From: Pseudomonas extremaustralis
Lineage (GTDB): Bacteria; Pseudomonadota; Gammaproteobacteria; Pseudomonadales; Pseudomonadaceae
DNA: 64,000 nt
NCBI RefSeq assembly: GCF_900102035.1
Contig: NZ_LT629689.1
Location: 2,774,001-2,838,000 of the forward strand
Reading direction: 5' to 3'
A model generated the notes under the pieces. That model worked only from the letters and a program-made list of their open reading frames with translations, searched no databases and was not told where the DNA came from. A program made the position numbers and the translations under genes. Of the stretch, positions 10,988 to 20,544 are shown piece after piece. How positions within the stretch are numbered: the first letter of the stretch is position 1; the number at the start of each line of letters is the position of its first letter.

Positions 10988-13345
10988 ATGCCCACTACAC
11001 CGAGCCATCACGATCACGGTCCCGCCCACGCTGCCTCGCCCCCTGACGGTGATCTACGTGACCCGGTGTGCGGTATGGCGGTTACGCCTCCAAGTAAATT
11101 TGGCGAGTCTTATCAGGGACAGATGTATCAATTTTGCAGCCAGAAATGCCAAGAGAAATTTCGGGCAGATCCAGACCACTACAGTGGTAATCATCCCAGC
11201 ACTGAACCCAGCATCTCCGCTACAGAGCCTGTGCTACAAGTAGCCACTGAATTTACCTGTCCTATGCACCCGGAAATAAGACAGCCAGGGCCCGGCAATT
11301 GCCCTAAATGTGGCATGACATTAGAACCGGTCATGCCCGCGCTAGATGACGATGACAAAACCGAGCTCCGGGATTTCGCTCGCCGCTTTTGGTGGTCGCT
11401 GCCTTTAACCGTGATAGTGACCCTTCTAGCCATGGCGGGTCATTCATTACAATTCTTCCACGGCTCGGTTCAAAACTGGATCGAGTTCGCTCTGGCGACG
11501 CCGGTCACCTTATGGGCAGGTTGGCCCTTTTTTGTAAGGGCCATAGCATCTGTTAGAAATCGCAGTCCAAACATGTGGACTCTGATTGGGCTGGGGACTG
11601 CCGCAGCCTATCTTTACAGCGTCGCGGCAACCCTATTTCCCCAAAGTTTTCCCACCACCTTCATGCAAGATGGACGCATCGGCGTCTACTTCGAAGCCGC
11701 TGCGGTCATCATCTCGCTCACCTTGCTTGGGCAGATTCTTGAGCTCAAAGCACGTTCACAAACCTCCGCCGCCATTAAGTCCCTTCTAGGCCTGTCTCCC
11801 AAGACTGCACGCAAGATCAACGCCGATGGTCAGGAGGAAGACATTCCTCTTACCCATGTTCACTTGGGAGACCATTTGCGGGTCAGACCTGGTGAAAAGG
11901 TGCCAGTTGATGGCTCCGTACTCGAGGGAGAAAGTGCGGTGGATGAATCCATGCTCACTGGTGAACCTGTGCCGGTAATGAAAAGAGCAGGGGATAGTTT
12001 GATCGGCGCCACGCTTAATACTCATGGGAGCTTGGTGATGGAGGCGCAAAAGGTCGGCGCCGACACCATGCTGTCGCAGATAGTACAAATGGTCGCTCTA
12101 GCCCAACGCTCCAAAGCGCCAATGCAACGAATGGCCGACTCGATTGCCGGCTACTTTGTGATGGGGGTTATCGCGATTGCGTTGCTGACACTCTTAGGCT
12201 GGGGGCTATTCGGCCCAGAACCCAGCTGGGTCTTCGGCCTGATCAACGCTGTCGCCGTACTTATCATCGCTTGCCCCTGTGCACTGGGTCTCGCAACGCC
12301 CATGTCGATCATGGTTTCGACGGGTAAAGCCGCCAGTATGGGTGTGCTGTTCAGGGATGCCAGAGCCATCGAAAACCTTTGCAAGATCGACACACTGATT
12401 GTCGATAAAACTGGGACCCTGACAGAGGGACGGCCGGTATTTCACAGTGTGGAGGCCACACCAGATTTCAACCCACACGATGTTCTTCAACTGGCCGCTA
12501 GCCTTGATCAAGGCAGCGAACACCCTTTGGCTCATGCCATCGTCGATCACGCCCGAACTGAAAATGTTGCGCTCACCAAGCCTGAATCGTTTGAGTCCGG
12601 GTCAGGGATTGGAGTCAGTGGCCTCGTTGATGGTAAGAAAGTACAGCTGGGCAACACTGCACTGATGGAAGCTGCCGGCGTGAGCACTAAGGTCTTACAA
12701 GACCGTGCAGAGTTGTTGCGCCTTGAAGGCATCAGCATCATCTATCTAGCAGTTGACGGGGTCTTGGCAGGATTACTGGCGGTCTCAGACCCGATAAAAC
12801 CGACCTCTAAAGAAGCAGTCACCAAGCTTAAGGCTGATAACGTAAAAATCATCATGGCCACCGGAGACGGGCTCACCACCGCACGTGCTGTCGCCAGGGA
12901 GATGGGTATTGAAGAGGTTCATGGTGAAGTGAAACCTCAGGACAAGGAGCGCCTGGTGGCGGACCTCCAGCAATCCGGTCGAAAGGTTGCCATGGCCGGC
13001 GACGGTATCAACGACGCACCGGCCTTGGCGCGAGCAGACGTGGGCATTGCCATGGGTACAGGGACTGACGTCGCGATGAATAGCGCGCAGCTCACGCTGG
13101 TAAAAGGCGACCTGATGGGGATTTTACGAGCACGGGCACTTTCGGTTGCAACGGTGAAAAACATGCGGCAAAACTTGGGGTTCGCCTTCCTTTACAACTC
13201 AATGGGTATCCCCCTCGCCGCAGGCCTGCTCTACCCACTGACGGGGCACCTTCTGTCGCCAATGATCGCTGCGTTAGCCATGAGCGTCAGTTCTGCATCT
13301 GTAGTTTTCAATGCTTTGAGACTGAGGAATACCCGAATAGATTGA
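10988..13345 (+). CDS. Cu(I)-exporting P1B-type ATPase with YHS and metal-binding N-terminus
   Basis: Inner-membrane copper ATPase of 785 aa. The N-terminus carries a His-rich start, a YHS domain (RDPVCGMAV ... [12 protein letters not shown]) and a heavy-metal-binding motif ([22 protein letters not shown]) instead of the usual CxxC HMA domain. The core has CPC in the membrane metal site (C429-P-C431), the phosphorylation motif DKTGTLT with Asp473, SEHPLAHAI and [16 protein letters not shown]. This layout is typical of CopF/SilP-type ATPases that move Cu(I) or Ag(I) to the periplasm. Confidence 0.94.
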   Translation: MPTTPSHHDHGPAHAASPPDGDLRDPVCGMAVTPPSKFGESYQGQMYQFCSQKCQEKFRADPDHYSGNHPSTEPSISATEPVLQVATEFTCPMHPEIRQPGPGNCPKCGMTLEPVMPALDDDDKTELRDFARRFWWSLPLTVIVTLLAMAGHSLQFFHGSVQNWIEFALATPVTLWAGWPFFVRAIASVRNRSPNMWTLIGLGTAAAYLYSVAATLFPQSFPTTFMQDGRIGVYFEAAAVIISLTLLGQILELKARSQTSAAIKSLLGLSPKTARKINADGQEEDIPLTHVHLGDHLRVRPGEKVPVDGSVLEGESAVDESMLTGEPVPVMKRAGDSLIGATLNTHGSLVMEAQKVGADTMLSQIVQMVALAQRSKAPMQRMADSIAGYFVMGVIAIALLTLLGWGLFGPEPSWVFGLINAVAVLIIACPCALGLATPMSIMVSTGKAASMGVLFRDARAIENLCKIDTLIVDKTGTLTEGRPVFHSVEATPDFNPHDVLQLAASLDQGSEHPLAHAIVDHARTENVALTKPESFESGSGIGVSGLVDGKKVQLGNTALMEAAGVSTKVLQDRAELLRLEGISIIYLAVDGVLAGLLAVSDPIKPTSKEAVTKLKADNVKIIMATGDGLTTARAVAREMGIEEVHGEVKPQDKERLVADLQQSGRKVAMAGDGINDAPALARADVGIAMGTGTDVAMNSAQLTLVKGDLMGILRARALSVATVKNMRQNLGFAFLYNSMGIPLAAGLLYPLTGHLLSPMIAALAMSVSSASVVFNALRLRNTRID

Positions 13346-13382
13346 GCGTAACCGATGCTCGCAGCCCGTTAATACATAACCC

Positions 13383-13413
13383 TTGACCTTGCCATTGTGT
13401 CAACGTTGATGCT
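13383..13413 (+). promoter_or_regulatory. Probable CueR-type (MerR family) promoter of copZ
   Basis: A -35 hexamer TTGACC (13383-13388) is followed by an imperfect dyad (ACCTTGCCA / TGTCAACGT) in a long spacer of about 19 bp and a weak -10 (GATGCT). The over-long spacer with a centred dyad is typical of MerR-family copper promoters. It lies about 45 bp upstream of copZ. No cueR gene is in this window, so the regulator would act from elsewhere. Confidence 0.6.
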
Positions 13414-13457
13414 GGTGTTGCGGTGAAAAGAGACCGCTCAGCACAAGAGGAATAACC

Positions 13458-13658
13458 ATGTTCGTCTTAAACGTATCAGGCATTGGTTGCGGTAGCTGCG
13501 TCAGCAAAATCACCAAAGCAATTCAGTCACTGGACAGCAAGGCTACGGTTTCCGTGGATCGCGCGGCAGGTAAGGTAACCGTTGAAAGCAGCGAACCCCC
13601 AGAGCAGGTCCGTAAAACTGTGGAAGCACTCGGTTTCCCTTCCCAAATCAGCGCCTGA
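13458..13658 (+). CDS. copZ: CopZ-like heavy-metal-associated chaperone
   Basis: A cytosolic HMA-fold protein of 66 aa that would carry Cu(I) to exporters or regulators. The metal loop is GIGCGSC at residues 9-15, where Ile replaces the usual Met before the first Cys while the CxxC is intact. The remaining ferredoxin-like pattern (VSVDRAAGKVTVES ... VEALGF) fits the family. A CueR-like promoter precedes it; it is transcribed alone. Confidence 0.85.
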   Translation: MFVLNVSGIGCGSCVSKITKAIQSLDSKATVSVDRAAGKVTVESSEPPEQVRKTVEALGFPSQISA

Positions 13659-13688
13659 GGCGCTGATTCCCTCGCTGGGTGAGGTTTA

Positions 13689-14102
13689 TTAGTCACCTCG
13701 TAGAGCTTTAAGTAGCCCCTTAAATGCTCCATTCAATCGAGTAAAAGCAGTTTCGAAATGAATCGAATTTTCCGTATATTTTGCCACCTCGACCTGTTGA
13801 TCCACAGTATTTTGATCAATGGAAGGTTGGTTCGGCGTGCTGTAAAGCAAAGCGCCGCTGTGAATATCACTTGCTAATTCGTTTACGGCAATATGTTTTG
13901 GGTTTGTTGTTTTCAAAGAGAACGGAGTAGCAAAACCTCCTTTTGTCTGGCTAGCCAGGACAGCGGAAAAGTCCAAATCTCTGGCCTTAAAGTTAGGAGT
14001 GTCGACATTAGCGATATTATTGCTAAGCACCTCAGCTCGTTGGCTGCGAAAAAGTAATGCTCTTTCTGCGGAGCCAAGCGCTTTTTCAAAATTAATACTC
14101 AC
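13689..14102 (-). CDS. flgB: FlgB-like flagellar rod protein, orphan
   Basis: A full-length FlgB-like protein of 137 aa, the proximal rod subunit of the flagellar basal body. The family N-terminus is clear (SQRAEVLSNNIANVDTPNFKARDLDF) and the C-terminal helix (EVAKYTENSIHFETAF) is complete. No other flagellar gene is near; it sits between copZ and a PtrA-type gene, on the opposite strand. The DNA is visibly richer in AT than its neighbours, suggesting separate acquisition. Whether it is expressed or used in a flagellum cannot be told from sequence. Confidence 0.85.
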   Translation of the reverse strand: MSINFEKALGSAERALLFRSQRAEVLSNNIANVDTPNFKARDLDFSAVLASQTKGGFATPFSLKTTNPKHIAVNELASDIHSGALLYSTPNQPSIDQNTVDQQVEVAKYTENSIHFETAFTRLNGAFKGLLKALRGD

Positions 14103-14501
14103 CGGTGGCCACCTTTAGTTACGCTAAGTTACGCTGCCATTTAGCATTCCCACCTATATCGAACACTCAAGTGCTTAACGTAGTGCATCCGAGTCGAGAT
14201 ACAATTCAAGTGCGAACGAAAAAACGTCAAACCTCCGCGAAAGTGACCGGAAGATTACACAACCGCACAGGTAAGTTTTAAAGAGTAAATGGCGGTTATG
14301 TGACGCTGGATGGCTTAGACCTTACGGACTATTCACTCTGTATCTCAAGAGAAATATCGCAACCTGACACAACTGTAATATTGGCCTAAGCTTCCTGTCA
14401 GGGGATGAGTCTTATAGTCCTATTGAGCCTCAAGCTCACCTCTTAGAGTCAACGATTGATGTGGATTCAGGGGGCATCAATACTCATCCGAGGAACCCCA
14501 A
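14103..14501. other. Intergenic region upstream of ptrA-like gene
   Basis: About 400 bp without a gene. It contains the CopR-type box at 14365-14379; nothing else was recognised. Confidence 0.55.
14365..14379 (+). promoter_or_regulatory. CopR-type box upstream of ptrA
   Basis: TGACACAACTGTAAT, 123 bp upstream of the ATG at 14502 and in the same orientation, matching the spacing seen at the other copper genes. Confidence 0.7.
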
Positions 14502-14708
14502 ATGAATCCTATCAAAACCTTGTTCGTCATCGCTGCTCTGACCGTTTCTTCTTTGGCTATGGCTGAAGGCGGTGGTGACCGGACTTTCGCACGCATGGAA
14601 GTGGCCAGGAATAATTCGATGGAATCGTACCGAGTGGCTCAAACGCAAAATGCCCAACCTCCTGTCGCTGAAAGCAAAGCCAAGGCGATGGACCACAAGA
14701 ATTGCTAA
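14502..14708 (+). CDS. ptrA: PtrA-family small secreted protein
   Basis: A 68-residue protein with signal peptide and the PtrA N-terminal signature (SSLAMAEGGGDRTFARMEVAR), ending in His-Lys-Asn-Cys. PtrA of Pseudomonas is a copper-induced small periplasmic protein, also described as a modulator of type III secretion regulation. A good Shine-Dalgarno (GAGGA) precedes the ATG and a CopR-type box lies 123 bp upstream. It directly precedes copA. Confidence 0.8.
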   Translation: MNPIKTLFVIAALTVSSLAMAEGGGDRTFARMEVARNNSMESYRVAQTQNAQPPVAESKAKAMDHKNC

Positions 14709-14727
14709 ATAGCTGGGCCCTCCAAGC

Positions 14728-14742
14728 TGACAGAAATGTAAT
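14728..14742 (+). promoter_or_regulatory. CopR-type box upstream of copA
   Basis: TGACAGAAATGTAAT, the best copy of the shared box, 144 bp upstream of the copA ATG at 14887. Confidence 0.8.
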
Positions 14743-14886
14743 CACTGCGGTGGTTTAAATGTGGCAATTTCTGAACTCGCTTGCCGTAAGAGTTTGTCTT
14801 TTGTGACGGTGGGCAAAGCTGATCCGGGCAACTCATGATCGGTTGTTTCGCACGGCTTCCCTTTTGACTGATTGGAAATAAACGGC

Positions 14887-16839
14887 ATGCATTCCAAAAC
14901 CTCTAGACGGACATTCGTAAAAGGCTTGGCCGCTGGTGGCATTCTCGGCGGCTTTGGCCTTTGGCGCACTCCTGTATGGGCGGTGACAAGTCCTGGTCTG
15001 CCGAGCGTACTCACCGGCAATGAATTTGATCTGTTTATTGGTGAAACCCCGGTAAACATAACCGGCTCGCCGCGAACAGCCATGACTATCAATGGATCAT
15101 TGCCAGGACCTTTGCTGCGTTGGCGCGAAGGAGAGACGGTCACTCTGCGTGTAAAAAACCGCCTGGACCAAGACACCTCAATCCATTGGCACGGGATCAT
15201 CCTGCCGGCCAATATGGACGGTGTACCTGGCTTGAGTTTCCATGGCATTGCACCCGACGGCATGTACGAGTACAAGTTCAAGGTTCATCAGAATGGTACG
15301 TACTGGTACCACAGCCACTCGGGCTTACAGGAGCAGGCAGGGGTTTACGGACCAATCGTTATCGACTCGAAAGAGCCTGAACCTTTTCAATACAACCGCG
15401 ACTATGTGGTGATGTTGACTGACTGGACCGATGAAGATCCTAGTCGTGTCATGGCCAAGCTTAAGAAACAGTCGGGCTACTACAACCACCATAAACGCAC
15501 TGTTGGTGATTTCATCGACGATGTCAGTAAGCAAGGTTGGTCAGCAACAGTAGCTGACAGGAAGATGTGGGCTGAAATGAACATGAGCCCAACCGACCTT
15601 GGAGACGTCAGCGCAGATACTTACACCTATCTCATGAATGGCCAGGCGCCCAACGGTAACTGGACCGGTATTTTCAAGCCGGGTGAGAAGCTACGCCTAC
15701 GCTTTATCAACGGCTCGGCGATGAGCTATTTCGACGTCCGCATTCCTGGTTTGAAAATGACCGTTGTGGCCGCCGACGGCCAACACGTGAACCCAGTGAG
15801 CGTTGACGAATTCCGCATCGCCGTAGCTGAAACGTATGACGTGATCGTAGAGCCTGCCAGTGAAGAGGCTTACACCATCTTCGCCCAGTCTATGGATCGG
15901 ACGGGTTATGCACGCGGAACCCTCGCACTTCGTGAAGGGCTAGTTGCTCAGGTACCTGCTATAGATCCACGTCCAATCGTCACTATGGATGACATGGGGA
16001 TGGGCGGTATGGCTGGTATGGACCATGGCAGCATGGCCGGTATGGGCGGCGCCGAGAAGAAGTCAGGTGAAATGTCGGGCATGGCTGGCATGGACCACAG
16101 CAAGATGACCGGTATGGACCAAAGCGACATGACCGGGATGACCGGCATGGACAGCGGTGACATGACTAACATGGCGGGTATGGATCACAGCAAGATGGCG
16201 GGCATGGACAAAAGCGACATGTCCAGCATGGCCGGGATGGACCACAGCAAGATGGCTGGAATGGGTAGTGGTGATATGTCAGGGATGGCTGGCATGGGCG
16301 GTATGGGTGGAGAAATGCAGACACACCCTGCCTCCGAAACCAACAACCCCCTGGTTGACATGCAAGCCATGAATCCAACGCCAAAACTAAACGATCCTGG
16401 AATAGGCTTGCGGAATAATGGTCGTCGAGTGCTCACTTACTCCGACTTGAAAAGCACTTTCCAAGACCCTGACGGCCGCGAGCCAAATCGTACCATCGAG
16501 CTTCATTTGACCGGTCACATGGAGAAGTTTTCGTGGTCGTTTAACGGCATAAAATTCTCTGACGCCGAGCCGCTTCGCCTGAAGTACGGTGAGCGTCTGC
16601 GCATCACCTTGGTGAACGACACCATGATGACCCACCCCATCCACCTTCACGGCATGTGGAGTGACCTCGAGGATGAGAACGGCAAGTTCATGGTGCGCAA
16701 GCACACGATCGATATGCCGCCAGGTACCAAACGCAGCTATCGAGTTACCGCTGATGCCTTAGGCCGTTGGGCCTATCACTGCCACCTGCTTTTCCATATG
16801 GAAATGGGCATGTTCCGTGAAGTACGGGTTGATGAGTAA
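14887..16839 (+). CDS. copA: CopA periplasmic multicopper oxidase
   Basis: Multicopper oxidase of 650 aa that oxidises or sequesters periplasmic Cu(I). The ATG at 14887 gives a twin-arginine signal (SKTSRRTFVKG) after a GGAAA ribosome site; a TTG 15 bp upstream is possible but unneeded. Copper motifs HWHGIILP, WYHSHSGLQ, HPIHLHGMW and YHCHLLFHMEMGMF are intact. Between about residues 375 and 485 lies a Met-rich repeat region (units such as MAGMDHSKM), a copper-binding feature of CopA. It is followed after 12 bp by a Met/His-rich peptide gene and copB. Confidence 0.96.
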   Translation: MHSKTSRRTFVKGLAAGGILGGFGLWRTPVWAVTSPGLPSVLTGNEFDLFIGETPVNITGSPRTAMTINGSLPGPLLRWREGETVTLRVKNRLDQDTSIHWHGIILPANMDGVPGLSFHGIAPDGMYEYKFKVHQNGTYWYHSHSGLQEQAGVYGPIVIDSKEPEPFQYNRDYVVMLTDWTDEDPSRVMAKLKKQSGYYNHHKRTVGDFIDDVSKQGWSATVADRKMWAEMNMSPTDLGDVSADTYTYLMNGQAPNGNWTGIFKPGEKLRLRFINGSAMSYFDVRIPGLKMTVVAADGQHVNPVSVDEFRIAVAETYDVIVEPASEEAYTIFAQSMDRTGYARGTLALREGLVAQVPAIDPRPIVTMDDMGMGGMAGMDHGSMAGMGGAEKKSGEMSGMAGMDHSKMTGMDQSDMTGMTGMDSGDMTNMAGMDHSKMAGMDKSDMSSMAGMDHSKMAGMGSGDMSGMAGMGGMGGEMQTHPASETNNPLVDMQAMNPTPKLNDPGIGLRNNGRRVLTYSDLKSTFQDPDGREPNRTIELHLTGHMEKFSWSFNGIKFSDAEPLRLKYGERLRITLVNDTMMTHPIHLHGMWSDLEDENGKFMVRKHTIDMPPGTKRSYRVTADALGRWAYHCHLLFHMEMGMFREVRVDE

Positions 16840-16851
16840 AGGAGACGATCT

Positions 16852-17100
16852 GTGAGCACATACCTTAATCGTAATTCCCTGGTGGGTTGCCTCTTTGCCG
16901 TTGGCCTGCTGGGTGGACTCCCGCCCATGGTGCTGGCACAAGAAAATGGCAGCGATCATTCAACCAATGTTCCTGCTACAGCAACGGACAAGCCAGCAAT
17001 GACGGCGAACGATTCGAAGCTAGATCACGGGGCAATGGACAATAGCAAGATGAGCCATGAGTCGATGGATCATGACCAAAAAACCAAAAAGGCAGATTGA
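16852..17100 (+). CDS. Small secreted Met/His-rich copper-binding protein
   Basis: An 82-residue protein starting at a GTG after a GGAGA ribosome site. A signal peptide (cleavage near VLAQ) is followed by a short chain with [18 protein letters not shown], like the Met-rich parts of CopA and CopB. It sits 12 bp after copA and 4 bp before copB, so it is part of the copAB operon. It could be a stand-alone metal-binding peptide or a duplicated fragment of the CopB N-terminus. Confidence 0.65.
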   Translation: MSTYLNRNSLVGCLFAVGLLGGLPPMVLAQENGSDHSTNVPATATDKPAMTANDSKLDHGAMDNSKMSHESMDHDQKTKKAD

Positions 17101-17104
17101 GATC

Positions 17105-18136
17105 ATGACCAGTAAATTTTTACGCCCAACGTTGATGGCACTTGCAGTCTCTACCAGTCCTGCATTTTTCTTCATGGCCCAAGCTGCTGAGGAGATGGAT
17201 CCGTCGATGGCGATGCCATCAAGTGCGAACGCGAAGCCTTCAACTGCGCAGAAATCCAAACCAGCCAAAGCAAAAGATGGCGCAATGGATCACTCCAAGA
17301 TGGACCACGGCTCAATGGGAACTATGGACCATAACAAGATGGGGGCCATGGATCACAGCAAGATGAGCATGGACGACGGGCAAATGGACGGTATGGAAAG
17401 CATGGCTGGAGGGGCTACGACCACAAGCCGAACCCCTGTCCCCGTACTTACCGACGCTGACCGTGCAGCCGCCTTTCCAGATGTGGCAGGTCATGGTGTA
17501 CACGACAAAAAAATCAACTCGTTCATCCTTCTGGATAAGTTTGAGTACCAAGACGCTGACAACGGGAGTGCGTTGGCCTGGGATGCCAAAGGGTGGATCG
17601 GCGGTGACGTTGATCGCCTGTGGCTGCGTTCGGAAGGTGAACGTACCAATGGCGTGACGGAAAACGCCGAACTCCAAGCACTCTGGGGGCACGCCATCGG
17701 TCCATGGTGGGATGTCGTCACGGGCGTTCGGCAAGACTTCAAACCCGGGTCGCCTCAAACATGGGGAGCGCTCGGTATTCAGGGCATGGCCCTCTATAAC
17801 TTTGAAGCTGAAGCGACTGCCTATATCGGTGAAAACGGTCAAACCGCTGCTCGATTTGAAGGCGATTACGACATCCTGCTGACAAATCGCCTGATCTTAC
17901 AGCCGACAGTCGAAGTAAACATGTATGGAAAAAATGATCCCCAGCGCGGCATAGGATCTGGATTGGCCAACACCGAAGTAGGGTTCCGGTTGCGTTACGA
18001 GATTGTTCGCCAATTTGCCCCTTATGTCGGGGTTACCTGGAATCGCTCCTACGGCAAGACCGCCGACCTGGCCAGCGATGAAGGGGAAAAGACCAACGAG
18101 GCTCGATTTGTAGCCGGTATTCGGATGTGGTTCTGA
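17105..18136 (+). CDS. copB: CopB outer-membrane copper resistance protein
   Basis: Outer-membrane protein of 343 aa, third gene of the copA operon. The ATG at 17105 gives a signal peptide (cleavage near AQA). Residues about 55-105 form a Met/His-rich copper-binding region ([16 protein letters not shown] units). The remaining about 240 residues are the conserved CopB beta-barrel, with [10 protein letters not shown], a [18 protein letters not shown] stretch and a C-terminal aromatic residue (RMWF) typical of outer-membrane proteins. Confidence 0.93.
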   Translation: MTSKFLRPTLMALAVSTSPAFFFMAQAAEEMDPSMAMPSSANAKPSTAQKSKPAKAKDGAMDHSKMDHGSMGTMDHNKMGAMDHSKMSMDDGQMDGMESMAGGATTTSRTPVPVLTDADRAAAFPDVAGHGVHDKKINSFILLDKFEYQDADNGSALAWDAKGWIGGDVDRLWLRSEGERTNGVTENAELQALWGHAIGPWWDVVTGVRQDFKPGSPQTWGALGIQGMALYNFEAEATAYIGENGQTAARFEGDYDILLTNRLILQPTVEVNMYGKNDPQRGIGSGLANTEVGFRLRYEIVRQFAPYVGVTWNRSYGKTADLASDEGEKTNEARFVAGIRMWF

Positions 18137-18265
18137 GTGGTTTGAGCAAAAGCCCTACGATTTTTGAATAACAGGGGGGCGGCTCCCCGACTCAAATATA
18201 ATACCTTCAACCAAACCTTTGCAGCGGCATTCATCTCGCCGCCGCCAAGGGAAAAGGAAATATCC

Positions 18266-18733
18266 ATGACAGGTAGCTTCCGACTCTCAAGTCGATTTCT
18301 GCGTATCGCAACGTTCGCCGCACTGTTCATCGGTTCAACCGCTCAAGCAGCACAGGCGTTGGCCATCGATGTTCACCGAGATGCTAACTGCGGATGCTGT
18401 AAGAAGTGGATTCAGCATCTTGAGGCCAATGGCTTCACCGTCATAGATCATGTAGAGACCAACATGAGTGCTGTCAAACAAGATCTGGGGGTCGCTCCAC
18501 GACTCTCGTCTTGCCACACTGCGATGATCAACGGAAAGTTTGTTGAAGGTCACGTGCCTGCCGAGCAAATAATTGCGATGAGCAAACGTGACGACCTTCT
18601 CGGAATCGCCGCCCCTGGTATGCCAGCAGGTTCTCCAGGAATGGAAGTCGACGGAGTGCATGAGGCTTACCAGATCATCGGCCGGAACAAAGCTGGCACA
18701 GATCAGGTCATTGCTGAATACCCCGAAAACTAA
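18266..18733 (+). CDS. DUF411 secreted metal-associated protein
   Basis: A 155-residue protein whose ATG at 18266 yields a signal peptide (AAQA). The DUF411 signature is present: DVHRDANCGCCKKWIQHLEANGF with a CGCC motif, LSSCHTA and VEGHVPAEQI. The family is common in copper and silver resistance loci and is thought to bind metal in the periplasm. It lies 130 bp after copB, probably transcribed in the same direction. Confidence 0.85.
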   Translation: MTGSFRLSSRFLRIATFAALFIGSTAQAAQALAIDVHRDANCGCCKKWIQHLEANGFTVIDHVETNMSAVKQDLGVAPRLSSCHTAMINGKFVEGHVPAEQIIAMSKRDDLLGIAAPGMPAGSPGMEVDGVHEAYQIIGRNKAGTDQVIAEYPEN

Positions 18734-18855
18734 CCCCCCCGATCCATCCCGTTACAGCATGGTCACCGTTCATGGCCATGCAGTGGGACTTGCTCTGTCG
18801 ACATTATTCTCAAACAATTCGCCAAGGACGATCAGCAACAGTTGTACAGGCGCAC

Positions 18856-19059
18856 TTAAACCACATCGGATAACCCCGCACCGCTGTCCTCAATAACAAT
18901 TTTAGATGAGTTCAAGTAATTGGTGATGACGCCGTGACACGCACTGCGCAGCAGATTGCTGACCGCGATAGTGATCGGTTTGGAAATGGCGTTGCCCCTC
19001 AGCTTGCCCTCCCAAACCAGGACATCTGTCTCGGCTGAAAAAGTTGAAAATGTAAATGA
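18856..19059 (-). pseudogene. Fragment of a sensor histidine kinase ATPase domain
   Basis: In one minus-strand frame this stretch encodes PITIAVSNLLRSACHGVITN and KIVIEDSGAGLSDVV, recognisable as the N-box and G1-box region of a histidine-kinase HATPase domain, then a stop at 18856. No kinase N-terminus, H-box or start codon lies nearby, so it appears to be a remnant left by rearrangement. The rest of 18734-19066 shows no gene. Confidence 0.5.
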
Positions 19060-19066
19060 CGGTGGT

Positions 19067-19249
19067 TTAAGAGTTCTTTTTTTGCAGGCTTTTCAGGCGC
19101 AGGGTCGCCCGTTGTACAGAGGCCATTTTTTCTGGACGCTTCATTCGTTTCCATTTTTTGATGTCTTCCTTGGTGCGACCGCAGCTGACGCACAGTTCGC
19201 TGTTCAGCTGGCAAACAGAGATACAGGGATTTTCGATGTCCTTGGCCAT
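19067..19249 (-). CDS. DUF1289 small cysteine-rich protein
   Basis: A 60-residue protein with the DUF1289 pattern: IENPCISVCQLNSELCVSCGRT with four Cys, then DIKKWKRM. The family is a small probable metal or Fe-S binding protein of unknown function. It lies 36 bp downstream of dmeF on the same strand and is probably the last gene of the dmeRF transcript. Confidence 0.78.
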   Translation of the reverse strand: MAKDIENPCISVCQLNSELCVSCGRTKEDIKKWKRMKRPEKMASVQRATLRLKSLQKKNS

Positions 19250-19285
19250 TGTTCAATTTCTCGTCGAACTCTACGTGCTACGGGT

Positions 19286-20257
19286 TCATTGCGAAGCAAG
19301 CACGGCGAGCTGATCGGGTGAATCAGCGACCAACTTCGTGCGGTACTCAACTGTCAAATGAGTGATCTCATGAACCGTTGCAAGCCGTTCTCGTATGTTT
19401 TCCGCATTCACTGCTGGGCTGCCCAGAACACTCACAATCGCAGCGCGGGCTTGCGGCCCCACCTGCCAGACATGAAGATCAATGATCGAAGCATCTCCCG
19501 GTTGCTCAACCAGTTCACGAATCTCTTCAGCGACATGATCATCTGTCTGATCGAGCAATACACCCGCAGTCACCCGCATCAACGACCAAGCCCAGCGCGC
19601 AATGACAACTGCACCCACAATCCCCATTGCAGGATCGAGCCATACCCAGCCAAGGTATCGACCAGCAAGCAGTGCTGCGATGGCCAGAACCGAAGTCAGT
19701 GCATCTGCAATGACGTGAACGTAAGCAGAGCGCAAATTATTGTCGTGACCATGCGCATGGTGAGATTCATCGTGGCCGTGGTCATGCCCATGGTGATGAT
19801 CATGACCACCAGACAGCAAAAGCGCGCTCACCACATTCACTGCTAATCCTACAATTGCGATAAAAGTCGCTGTTCCGAATTGCACTTGAGTCGGTTGAAA
19901 GAGACGAAATAGCGACTCTCCGGCAATTCCCAAGGAGACCAGTCCCAAAATCAGAGCAGAGGCGAAGCCACCCAGGTCTCCCACCTTGCCAGTTCCAAAA
20001 CTGTAGCGCGCACTTGAGGCATGTCTTTTTGCGTAACCGTAAGCAGCTGCGGCAATGCCAAGTGCTCCGGCGTGCGTTGCCATGTGAAAACCATCTGCCA
20101 GCAATGCCATTGAGCCAGTGAGATAACCGGCAGTGATTTCAGCAACCATCATTACGACGGTCAGAGCCACTACCCACAAGGTTCGCTTTGCGTTTTCTTC
20201 ATGTGATTTCCCAAGGAACATATGGTCGTGGGAAAAGTCGATGTACGCATTACTCAT
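19286..20257 (-). CDS. dmeF: DmeF-like cation diffusion facilitator
   Basis: CDF-family metal/proton antiporter of 323 aa in the inner membrane. Six membrane segments carry the HxxxD/DxxxD-type sites (LADGFHMATH near residue 55, VIADALTSVLA near 185), separated by a His-rich cytosolic loop (GGHDHHHGHDHGHDESHH, about residues 147-165). The start YIDFSHDHMFLG and pairing with an RcnR-type repressor match DmeF, the Co/Ni exporter. Zinc or cadmium cannot be excluded. Confidence 0.85.
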   Translation of the reverse strand: MSNAYIDFSHDHMFLGKSHEENAKRTLWVVALTVVMMVAEITAGYLTGSMALLADGFHMATHAGALGIAAAAYGYAKRHASSARYSFGTGKVGDLGGFASALILGLVSLGIAGESLFRLFQPTQVQFGTATFIAIVGLAVNVVSALLLSGGHDHHHGHDHGHDESHHAHGHDNNLRSAYVHVIADALTSVLAIAALLAGRYLGWVWLDPAMGIVGAVVIARWAWSLMRVTAGVLLDQTDDHVAEEIRELVEQPGDASIIDLHVWQVGPQARAAIVSVLGSPAVNAENIRERLATVHEITHLTVEYRTKLVADSPDQLAVLASQ

Positions 20258-20268
20258 TTGGGTAAATC

Positions 20269-20544
20269 CTATTTGGAATAGCGGCGAATGGCTTCGAGAA
20301 GCTCATCGACGCCTTTCGCTCTTTCTTCGTTGCTGAGTGTGGGATTCGCGACGTGTTCACGAGCGTGATCTTCGATGATTTCATCCATCAGCCCATTAAT
20401 AGCGCCACGGGTCGAAGCGACCAAAAGCAAGGTTTTGGAGCAGTCATCATCAGAGTCGAGTGCTCGCTCAATCGCCTGGATCTGCCCAGCGATGCGCTTC
20501 ACGCGTTTAAGAAGATTGTCTTTGCTTGATCTCAAATGACCCAT
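20269..20544 (-). CDS. dmeR: DmeR/RcnR-family metal-sensing repressor
   Basis: A four-helix metal-sensing repressor of 91 aa (CsoR/RcnR/FrmR family). It starts MGHLRSSKDNLLKRVKRIAGQIQAIERAL, with an N-terminal His as in RcnR-type nickel/cobalt sensors, and has the TRGAINGLMDEIIEDHAREHV region. The second-helix position usually Cys/His falls in DDDCSKTLLL (Cys). It lies 11 bp upstream of dmeF and would repress the pair via the G-tract operator over its own start. Confidence 0.85.
   Translation of the reverse strand: MGHLRSSKDNLLKRVKRIAGQIQAIERALDSDDDCSKTLLLVASTRGAINGLMDEIIEDHAREHVANPTLSNEERAKGVDELLEAIRRYSK

Noticed and set aside
15985..16320. Tandem DNA repeats within copA considered as a mobile or regulatory repeat
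   Set aside because: They are in frame and encode the Met-rich copper-binding region of CopA.
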